NCBI GenBank assembly: GCA_033764265.1 | Contig: JANRJB010000262.1 | Location: 1 to 12,924, forward strand | Length of the DNA: 12,924 nucleotides | Direction: 5' to 3' | Source: VGEM01 sp033764265 | GTDB taxonomy: Bacteria > Pseudomonadota > Alphaproteobacteria > Rhodospirillales > Rhodospirillaceae | Part shown: positions 6,983 through 12,924 of the stretch, in pieces | Numbering within the stretch: the stretch's first letter is position 1 | How the letters are laid out: the number at the start of each line of letters is the position of its first letter | The notes under the pieces: model-generated | What the model was told of the DNA's origin: nothing | Databases searched by the model: none | The model's input: only the letters and a program-made list of their open reading frames with translations | Translations under genes and position numbers: made by a program

Positions 6983-7005
6983 TGCATGGGTATGCAGACC
7001 GCACC
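6983..7005 (+). promoter_or_regulatory. putative operator (site 3) upstream of tannase 2
   Basis: Perfect palindrome TGCAT-GGGT-ATGCA (6983-6996), then G-A, then CCGCACC (6999-7005), 87 bp before the tannase 2 start. It matches site 1 at 11 of 14 palindrome positions, and both continue with CAG and CCGCACC. TTGCAT at 6982-6987 could also pass for a -35 element but no -10 at suitable spacing was found. The rest of the 136-bp gap shows no gene. Confidence 0.52.
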
Positions 7006-7092
7006 AACGACCGGCTTGCCGCGACCTGGAACTGTGTGAACATCGCCGACATGTCACGGTCGAAGTCGGCCGGACTCGAGGGGGGAACCGCC

Positions 7093-8697
7093 ATGCTCAG
7101 GACGTTCGCAATCGCCGCCGGATTATCGCTGACCGCGTTGCCGGCCGTGGCCCAAGACCCGGCGGAGGCGTGCGCCGACCTGCGCAACGCCGCCAACACG
7201 CTGGCGTTCGCGCAGATACTCGACGCCACGACGGTCATCAGTTCGACCAAGATCGTCGCCGCGGAGCGCGACATCCCCGAAATCTGCCGCGTGGAAGGTT
7301 ACGTCACGCCGACCGTCGGCTTCCTCTTGCGCATGCCAACCAAGTCGTGGAACGGCAAGTTCATGATGGGCGGCTGCGGCGGACCGTGCGGCAACTTCCT
7401 GATCGACCGCATCGACCCGGCGCTGGTGCGCAATTACGCGGTCGTCACCACCGACATGGGCCACAAGGGACCGGGCTGGGCCTGGGCGGCCGACAACCTG
7501 CAGGGGCAGATGGATTTCGGCTACCGTGCCACGCACGTGGTCGCCAAGGCGGCGAAGGAGATCATCGCCGAGTTCTACGGCAAGGCGGCGGCGCGCAATT
7601 ACTTCTGGGGCTGCTCGACCGGCGGCCGCCAGGCGATGGTTGCCGCGCAACGCTTCCCCGAGGACTTCGAGGGCATTCTGGCCGGCGCGCCGGTGTTCGA
7701 CGAGATCGGCGATACGCCGCTGTTCCTGGAATGGAACGTGCGCGTCAACCGCGACAAGGACGGCAAGGAAATCCTGACCGCCGACAAGCTGCCGATGATT
7801 CACGACGCGGTGATGAAGTCCTGCGACGCCATCGATGGCCTGGTCGACGGCATCCTGCAGGACCCACGCCAGTGCAAGTGGGACCCGGCCGAGATCCAGT
7901 GCCGCTCGGGCCGCGCCGGCAAGGATTGCCTGTCGAAGGAACAGGTCGAGGTCGTGCGCAAGTTCCACACCGGCGCGGTGAACTCCAAGGGCATGCAGCT
8001 GTATTGGGGCATGCCGCGCGGCTCGGAGGACCAGTGGTCGCCGATCTTCATCGGCCGCGACGGCCGCCCGCCGATGATGGGCCAGACCGGCACGTCGATC
8101 ACCGGCTTCATGGGGTTCTGGCCCGCGGTCGGGCCAAACTATTCGATCATGGACTACGACTACGACCGCGACCCGCCGCGCCGGCAGCTGACCGAGGCCC
8201 TGCATACCGCCAAGAACCCAGACCTGCGGCCGTTCCGCGATGCCGGCGGCAAGCTGATCCTGTATCATGGCACCCACGACAACAATATTCCGTACGAAGC
8301 CGCGGTCGATTACTACGAGACCGCCGCCAAGGTCATGGGCGGCGAGGCCGCGACCAAGGAGTTCTTTCGCTTCTTCGCGATGCCGGCGGTCAACCACTGC
8401 CGCTACGGCCATGGCGGCGGTGAAGTCGACTGGATCACCACTTTGGAGAACTGGGTCGAGAAGGGTCAGGCCCCCGATGCGGTGATCGCCCACCACATGC
8501 TGGAAGAACCCTATCCGACCCTGATGACCAACAACCCCGACACCCAAGACGGCCGCTATACGCAAATGGCGCGCCATCCGCTGCCGCCGTCATCCTACGA
8601 CCGCACCCGGCCGATCTTCGCCTATCCCGACGTGGCCAAGTGGGACGGCACCGGCGATCCCAACGTCGCGGCCAGCTGGGGCAAGGCGCCGCGGTAG
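7093..8697 (+). CDS. exported tannase/feruloyl-esterase-family hydrolase 2
   Basis: 534-residue paralogue of the divergent tannase-family esterase. The start ATG at 7093 follows GAGGGGGGA; the open frame back to GTG 6958 lacks a ribosome site and would hide the signal peptide. The signal peptide is residues 1-20 (cut at AVA-QD). Catalytic residues: Ser175 in GCSTGG, Asp396 in HGTHDNN, His435 in NHC. Cys174 and Cys436 give the active-site disulfide. All ten cysteines correspond to those of tannase 1 (27, 65, 95, 99, 174, 244, 261, 270, 279, 436). RDKDGKEIL (220-228) matches the calcium-site region. Differences from tannase 1 lie in the lid (for example a PPMMGQTGTSITGFMGFWP stretch) and in a C-terminal insertion around 472-494, so substrate preference may differ. 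The gene ends 13 bp from the convergent fused hydrolase, with no room for a terminator. Confidence 0.93.
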   Translation: MLRTFAIAAGLSLTALPAVAQDPAEACADLRNAANTLAFAQILDATTVISSTKIVAAERDIPEICRVEGYVTPTVGFLLRMPTKSWNGKFMMGGCGGPCGNFLIDRIDPALVRNYAVVTTDMGHKGPGWAWAADNLQGQMDFGYRATHVVAKAAKEIIAEFYGKAAARNYFWGCSTGGRQAMVAAQRFPEDFEGILAGAPVFDEIGDTPLFLEWNVRVNRDKDGKEILTADKLPMIHDAVMKSCDAIDGLVDGILQDPRQCKWDPAEIQCRSGRAGKDCLSKEQVEVVRKFHTGAVNSKGMQLYWGMPRGSEDQWSPIFIGRDGRPPMMGQTGTSITGFMGFWPAVGPNYSIMDYDYDRDPPRRQLTEALHTAKNPDLRPFRDAGGKLILYHGTHDNNIPYEAAVDYYETAAKVMGGEAATKEFFRFFAMPAVNHCRYGHGGGEVDWITTLENWVEKGQAPDAVIAHHMLEEPYPTLMTNNPDTQDGRYTQMARHPLPPSSYDRTRPIFAYPDVAKWDGTGDPNVAASWGKAPR

Positions 8698-8710
8698 ACG
8701 ACGGTCCGGC

Positions 8711-10573
8711 CTACCAGCCCGACCGCGCCACCCAGGCCAGGATTTCGTCGCGATAGCGGTTCTTGGATTCGCGGCCGTTGTGCTCGCCGTTCTCGATCCA
8801 GACCACGTCGGCCTTGCCTTTGTGCGCGGCAGCGAACTGATCGACGAACGCCTTGGTCATCAGCGGGTCGCGGGTGCCGGCGATGGTCAACGAGGGCACC
8901 GCGAATTCGCCGACGACCTGGGTGTGCAGGGGCGCATCGGGCCCGCGGAAATCGAGGAAGTGCGCGGCGAGGCCCGCCTCCATCACGATCGGATCGCGGC
9001 CGGGCGGGATGTTGTCTTTGGCCAGCCGCAGGTTCGACGGGTATTGCACGACGTGGGACAGCCCGTCGCCGCGGGCCACCGCGTCCCGGGCTTCCTTGAC
9101 CACAGCGGCATAAACCGCATCGCCGGCGCCTTCGCGCGCCCGCACCGGAGAGTCACGCGTCGGAGCCAGGTAGACCAGGCCGATCACGCGCGGATCCTGG
9201 GTGCGGGCCTTGTAGTTGGACACCAGGATGCCGCCCAGCGAATGACCTTCCAGGATGACGCGGGCATAGCCGCGCTGGTCCAGCGCGTCGACCCACGCGC
9301 CCAGGTCGGCCACCTGTTCGGCATAGGTCGAGATTTCTAGGCCGCGGCTGCCCGACATGCGCGTGCGCGGCGACAGCACCGCGTGGCCGGCCTGGGCCAG
9401 CCGCCACGCCAGCCATTGCGTCGCCGAGTGCAGCGCATCACCGCCGGTGCCGTGCTGGAGGATGAACGCCGGCTTCGCCGTCGGCGGTGTCCCTTCCGGC
9501 AGATAGAGCATTCCGGGCAGGACCGCGCCGTCGTCCATGCGGGCGTCGATGATCGACACGACCACGCGCGGGCGAACGCCCAGGCCGCCGGCGGCGAGCC
9601 AGGCCGCGACATCATCGGCCGCCCGGTCCCAGTGGCCGGCGAAATCGTGGCCCGTGCCGGAATAGGTGATGGTCTCCACCCGCGGACTCGCGCTTGCCCG
9701 GGCTTTCAAGGCCGCGAGCCGTCCGGTTGGAACGGTTTCGTCGCGCGCGCCCGCCAGCAGGAGCAACGGCGTGGCGACGCGCGGCAGCAGCTTCGAGATG
9801 TTGGTGTCCGCGTCCGGGCCGTAGAAACTGAGAAAGGCCTCCGGCGACTGCATCATGCCGCCGTGGCTGATGATGACGCGCCGTTGCGGCGCGACCCCGT
9901 CCGCCGATGGCGCGCGACGCCCCTGCCCGGCCGCCATGGCGTCCTGGGCCTGCTTGACCAGCGCGTCGGCGTTCCCCTCCAGGCCTGCTTCGCGCTTAAG
10001 GTCGTCGGCGGGCGGCGCGAACATCACCGCCGCCTTGACCCGCTTGGCTCCGGGCATGTCGAATGCAGCATCCTCGGCGGTCGCGATGTAGTGGGCGATC
10101 ATCACGGCGCCGAAGCCGTGCCCGGCCAGCACGATGTCCTCGTGGCCGCGCGCCTCGAGAAAATCGACCGCGGCCTTGATGTCGAGCGCGCCGTTCTCGA
10201 ACCGCATGTTTCCGTAACCGCGGTTGATCCGCGAGAAGATGCTAACCGCCGTGTAGCCCTTGGCCGCCAGCCGCTCAGCGGCGAAGCGCGTCGCCAGGTC
10301 GGCCGTGGCCGGATGCGACGCCGGACCTTCATCGACGAACACCAGCGCCGGGCCGTAGGGGTTGTCGCCCGCCGCCGGCGTGAATCGCAGCGCCATCAGG
10401 GGCTCGTTGTCCCAGCCCGGCACGGCGGCGCCGTCGCGCAGGGTCTTGGGCGCCGGCAGCGCCAACACCTCAGTGACGACACCGGCGACCGGCGTGGGGA
10501 GCTGCGCCATCGCGGGCGCGGCAAACGCCAGCAGGATCGCCAGAGCAGCGGTCGCGCGTGTCAGTCGTGGCAT
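8711..10573 (-). CDS. exported protein with two fused alpha/beta-hydrolase domains, the first probably inactive
   Basis: 620 residues. The start ATG at 10573 has GAGGAGG 5 nt upstream, and a signal peptide covers residues 1-23 (cut at AMA-QL), so it acts in the periplasm or outside. Domain 1 (about 50-330): the nucleophile elbow is GHGFG with Gly153 where Ser is expected (codon at 10115-10117), and the oxyanion HG is replaced by VDEG (80-83). GARDET (Asp278) and GTGHD (His309) remain. Domain 2 (about 335-620) looks complete: QHGTGG (373-378), GHSLGG with Ser445, GTRDP with Asp569, and GEHNG with His598. Domain 1 may support folding or substrate binding. It was probably formed by fusion of two similar hydrolases, with loss of activity in one. 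Substrate unknown. It is convergent with tannase 2 and preceded by its own 95-bp promoter region after a terminator. Confidence 0.9.
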   Translation of the reverse strand: MPRLTRATAALAILLAFAAPAMAQLPTPVAGVVTEVLALPAPKTLRDGAAVPGWDNEPLMALRFTPAAGDNPYGPALVFVDEGPASHPATADLATRFAAERLAAKGYTAVSIFSRINRGYGNMRFENGALDIKAAVDFLEARGHEDIVLAGHGFGAVMIAHYIATAEDAAFDMPGAKRVKAAVMFAPPADDLKREAGLEGNADALVKQAQDAMAAGQGRRAPSADGVAPQRRVIISHGGMMQSPEAFLSFYGPDADTNISKLLPRVATPLLLLAGARDETVPTGRLAALKARASASPRVETITYSGTGHDFAGHWDRAADDVAAWLAAGGLGVRPRVVVSIIDARMDDGAVLPGMLYLPEGTPPTAKPAFILQHGTGGDALHSATQWLAWRLAQAGHAVLSPRTRMSGSRGLEISTYAEQVADLGAWVDALDQRGYARVILEGHSLGGILVSNYKARTQDPRVIGLVYLAPTRDSPVRAREGAGDAVYAAVVKEARDAVARGDGLSHVVQYPSNLRLAKDNIPPGRDPIVMEAGLAAHFLDFRGPDAPLHTQVVGEFAVPSLTIAGTRDPLMTKAFVDQFAAAHKGKADVVWIENGEHNGRESKNRYRDEILAWVARSGW

Positions 10574-10648
10574 GGGGGCCTCCTCGGTCGGGACCGCTGG
10601 CAGGCTGGTCCCGCGCGCGTCCGACCGCAAAGCCGTTCGCCGGCCGTG

Positions 10649-10663
10649 GCATAACGATAATGC
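10649..10663. promoter_or_regulatory. inverted repeat in the promoter region of the fused hydrolase
   Basis: GCAT-AACGATA-ATGC, arms 4 bp, spacer 7 bp, about 76 bp upstream of the start at 10573. It shares GCATAAC with site 2 and the GCAT...ATG arms with sites 1-3, but has a longer spacer and no CCGCACC. It may be a related operator or coincidence. The gap of 10574-10668 contains no gene, and no confident -35/-10 pair was recognised in it. Confidence 0.25.
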
Positions 10664-10668
10664 GGCCC

Positions 10669-10701
10669 AAGAAAATCGGGCGGAACCCGAGGGTTCCGCC
10701 C
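10669..10701 (-). terminator. intrinsic terminator of the right TonB receptor gene
   Basis: Perfect 11-bp inverted repeat: GGGCGGAACCC (10678-10688) and GGGTTCCGCCC (10691-10701) with a 2-nt centre. On the minus strand it is followed by GATTTTCTT (10677-10669). The hairpin starts 23 nt after the receptor stop codon, the classic position for a Rho-independent terminator. It separates the receptor from the fused hydrolase gene downstream. Confidence 0.88.
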
Positions 10702-10724
10702 GTTGTCAGTCACCGGTTGCGCGC

Positions 10725-12924
10725 TCAGTACTGGTAGACGATGCGCGCGCCCAGCGTGAACGGATAGCGCGGCTGGTGGCCGATGCTCTGGTTGGTGGTG
10801 TTGGTCGAGCCCGGACCACGCAGGTCCGAGAACCGCACGAAGCGCAGCGGTTCCTTGTCGTCGGTGCAGTTGCGGCAGAACACCTCGAAGTTGATGTTCT
10901 CGTTCTCGACGCCGATGTGCAGGTTCGAGTTCCACGCCGGATAGGTCTTGGCGAAGTTGAACTCGTCGGCCCACATGCCGGACTGGTACTGGATGTCGCC
11001 GCGGATGAACCAGTCCCAGTCGCCCGACAGATCTCCGACGTACCCGGCGCCGGCCGACAGGCGCGTCGACGGCACAAGGTCGACATTGTTGCCGTTGACG
11101 AAGCGACAGGCCGTCGGACCGGCGTCGTCGTCGATCCCGGTCAGCAGCGTGAAGTTGTTCGAGCAGAACGTCACGTACTTGGACCGGGTGTAGGAGTAGG
11201 TACCGCGCAGTGTCCAGCCGTCGGCCGGAATGTAGGTGAGTTCGCCCTCGATGCCCTTCATCGTCACCGTGCCGCGATTTTCGTTGATGCCGAAGAAGGT
11301 CGAGTTCGGCGGCGGCGTGAAATAGGTCGCCGCCGTCACCAGGTTCTTCCAGTACATGTGATAGAGCGAGGTGTTGAACAGCAGGCGATTGTCGAGCCAG
11401 GTCGACTTCATGCCCAGCTCGTAGTTATCAATGTCTTCCTCCTTGACAAAGCGCTGGTCGGCGGTGGTGCCGGTGCCGGCGACGCCCACGAACGGCGAGA
11501 TGTTGAAGCCGCCGGGGCTGTTGCCCTGAGAGTAGACGGCGAAGAACTGCAGGTCGTCGTTGGCCTTGAACTGCAGGTTCAGACGCGGCAGGAACGATTT
11601 GAACGTGCCGCACAGGTCGATCGGCGCGTAAGGCGCCGCGTCCTGCGCGTCCTTTGACAGCGGCGCGACGAGGCCCGGCGCGGCGACGGTCGCGGGCTGG
11701 TTGGTGGCGCAGCCGCCGAACTGCACGGTGGCGGCACCGGCGCCAGTCGGCGTCGTCGGCGTGGGCGCCAGGCCGTTGCCGCCGACGTAATTGCGCTGGC
11801 GGCGGTCTTCCCACTGGCGACGGGCCTCGAAGGCGACTGTGACCTGGTCGGTCATGTCGTAGTACAGGCCGATGAACGGCGCCTTGTCCTTGATGTTGGT
11901 GCGCTGGCTGATCAATGCGAGATCGACCGCGGCCGCCGGTGAGGTGAACGACGGGTTCGGCTGACCGGCCGCATTCAGCGTGATGTTGGGCACGGTCTCG
12001 GTCAGCGTGCAAATCGTGAGGCAGGTGTTGAGTAGCGGAGAGATGCCGATGAACGGAATCTGCGCGATGTTCTCGTAGAAGAAGCCGACCGTGTAGCGCA
12101 GGTCTTGGTCCTGCGGCGAAGTCAGCCGGGCCTCGATCGAGTTGACCCGCTCGTAAGCGCCCGTCTGGCTCAAACCTGCGTTCGGATTGTTGACGAACTG
12201 GATCAGCGAGTTGGGGAACTGGACGTTGACCGACTGGCCGGTCGAGGTGGTCTCGTACTGGTGCCCGCCGGTCAGGACGAATTCGTAATCGTTGAACGAA
12301 TAGGCCGCCTCGATGTAGGTGCGCCAGCCGCGCCGCTCGGTGGCGATATCGGTGGCCGCCGGATTGATGGCGGTCGTGGTGAACGGCGTTGGCGGAATGT
12401 GATGAACCTTGCCGAGCGGATAAACCGGGATCGGGTTGGGTGAGATGGTCGGCACGACCTTGTTGAATGAGCCCTGCGAGCCGACGCGGCCGCGCGGGCT
12501 AAGCACGCCGACGAGGGCGGGGTTGTCGTCGTCCTGGTAGTAGTTGGCGCGGGCTTCGATGCGCAGGCTGTCGTTGGGCGTGGCGACGGCTTTCACGCCG
12601 CCCGACTTGCTGAGCGTGTAGAACAGGTGGGTCTTGCCATCCGAAGCCAGCCAGTCATCCGGCCCTTTGAAACGCTGATAGAACAGCACGCCGGACATCA
12701 GCAGCTTGTCCTCGACGACCGGACCGCCGGCCCACACCGAGGCCTCGTAGTCGCCGAACTCGGCGACCGAGGCGTTGGCGTAAACCTTGTACTCGTCGGT
12801 CGGGTCGCGGGTGATGTAGTTGACCGCGCCGCCGAAAGTCGACCGGCCGAACAGCGCACTTTGCGGGCCGGGGATCACCTCGACCCGCTCCAGCTCCGCG
12901 AAGTTCACGTTCTGGGAGTTGCCG
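10725..12924 (-). CDS. TonB-dependent receptor, C-terminal 733 residues (N-terminus beyond window edge)
   Basis: Outer-membrane beta-barrel receptor. The visible part begins inside the plug domain (ELERVEVIPGPQSALFGRS, then TFGGAVNYITRD) and runs to the barrel end IVYQY with stop TGA at 10725-10727. The open frame continues through GNSQNVNF to the edge, so the GTG at 12908 is not the start; signal peptide and TonB box are outside. Barrel features include repeated aromatic-ended strands, FLPRLNLQFKANDDLQFFAVYSQG and NYELGMKSTWLDNRLLFNTSLYHMYW (each split here by family convention). This is the pattern of receptors annotated as iron-complex receptors in sphingomonads and related groups, many of which carry other ligands. 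Unusually for such receptors it has eight cysteines, including CLTIC and CRNC pairs. It ends with Tyr rather than the common C-terminal Phe. Ligand unknown; the setting next to exported esterases suggests an aromatic ester or a ferric complex. Confidence 0.92.
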   Translation of the reverse strand, partial: GNSQNVNFAELERVEVIPGPQSALFGRSTFGGAVNYITRDPTDEYKVYANASVAEFGDYEASVWAGGPVVEDKLLMSGVLFYQRFKGPDDWLASDGKTHLFYTLSKSGGVKAVATPNDSLRIEARANYYQDDDNPALVGVLSPRGRVGSQGSFNKVVPTISPNPIPVYPLGKVHHIPPTPFTTTAINPAATDIATERRGWRTYIEAAYSFNDYEFVLTGGHQYETTSTGQSVNVQFPNSLIQFVNNPNAGLSQTGAYERVNSIEARLTSPQDQDLRYTVGFFYENIAQIPFIGISPLLNTCLTICTLTETVPNITLNAAGQPNPSFTSPAAAVDLALISQRTNIKDKAPFIGLYYDMTDQVTVAFEARRQWEDRRQRNYVGGNGLAPTPTTPTGAGAATVQFGGCATNQPATVAAPGLVAPLSKDAQDAAPYAPIDLCGTFKSFLPRLNLQFKANDDLQFFAVYSQGNSPGGFNISPFVGVAGTGTTADQRFVKEEDIDNYELGMKSTWLDNRLLFNTSLYHMYWKNLVTAATYFTPPPNSTFFGINENRGTVTMKGIEGELTYIPADGWTLRGTYSYTRSKYVTFCSNNFTLLTGIDDDAGPTACRFVNGNNVDLVPSTRLSAGAGYVGDLSGDWDWFIRGDIQYQSGMWADEFNFAKTYPAWNSNLHIGVENENINFEVFCRNCTDDKEPLRFVRFSDLRGPGSTNTTNQSIGHQPRYPFTLGARIVYQY

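Noticed and set aside
6958..7092. GTG start giving a 579-residue tannase 2
   Set aside because: It directly follows the crotonase stop without a ribosome site, and places 45 unlikely residues before a standard signal peptide.
7123..8577. 484-codon open frame antisense to tannase 2, and similar long antisense frames over 985-2076, 2551-3885 and 9383-10654
   Set aside because: They lie opposite well-supported genes, have Arg/Gly/Ala-rich composition without recognisable domains, and are expected in GC-rich DNA where stop codons are rare.
2362..8697. Calling either tannase-family enzyme an MHETase or a specific feruloyl esterase
   Set aside because: Family membership is clear, but the lid residues that set specificity cannot be aligned reliably by eye, and no diagnostic pathway gene is in the window.
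12831..12908. GTG at 12908 as the true start of the right TonB receptor
   Set aside because: The frame stays open to the edge with plug-domain-like residues (GNSQNVNF), and the signal peptide and early plug strands are missing, so the gene begins outside the window.

Overview
This is a GC-rich window (roughly 65% by eye) from a Gram-negative bacterium, most likely a proteobacterium of the sphingomonad or steroid-degrader kind. The evidence is two TonB-dependent outer-membrane receptors of the 'EEIVVTARKR' / 'LFGRSTFGGAVNYITR' type, several exported esterases with Sec signal peptides, and IclR-type regulators. The taxonomic placement is an inference. No rRNA, tRNA, CRISPR array, transposase or phage gene was seen.

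Layout, left to right. (1) The first 66 codons of a TonB-dependent receptor (minus strand) run off the left edge. (2) After a 411-bp non-coding stretch with inverted repeats comes a minus-strand pair: a membrane-anchored alpha/beta-hydrolase-fold protein and a VOC (glyoxalase-fold) protein, joined by an ATGA overlap. (3) A 369-bp gap with a C-rich, repetitive tract separates these from tannase/feruloyl-esterase-family gene 1 (minus). (4) A divergent intergenic region leads to a plus-strand series: IclR regulator 1, IclR regulator 2, a crotonase-family (enoyl-CoA hydratase/isomerase) protein, and tannase/feruloyl-esterase-family gene 2. (5) Convergent to this is a large exported protein with two fused alpha/beta-hydrolase domains (minus). 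(6) A strong intrinsic terminator marks the end of a second TonB-dependent receptor (minus), which runs off the right edge.

The parts suggest a catabolic locus for an aromatic or phenolic ester: receptors to carry a large or scarce ligand across the outer membrane, exported esterases to cleave it, a CoA-level crotonase for downstream acyl chemistry, and IclR proteins as ligand-responsive switches. No CoA ligase, ring-cleavage enzyme or transporter of the inner membrane is present, so the substrate cannot be named.

The most notable observations are these. (a) A composite DNA motif, CAT-N4-ATG followed by CAG and CCGCACC, sits 66-87 bp upstream of the start codons of IclR1, the crotonase and tannase 2, which suggests one regulon. 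(b) The two IclR genes and the two tannase genes are paralogue pairs, as if a tannase-IclR module had been duplicated. The two IclR proteins have an identical recognition-helix segment. (c) Several enzyme-fold proteins lack standard catalytic residues: the alpha/beta hydrolase has Ala in place of the nucleophile Ser, the N-terminal domain of the fused hydrolase has Gly there, the VOC protein lacks the usual metal ligands, and the crotonase has His in place of the second catalytic Glu.
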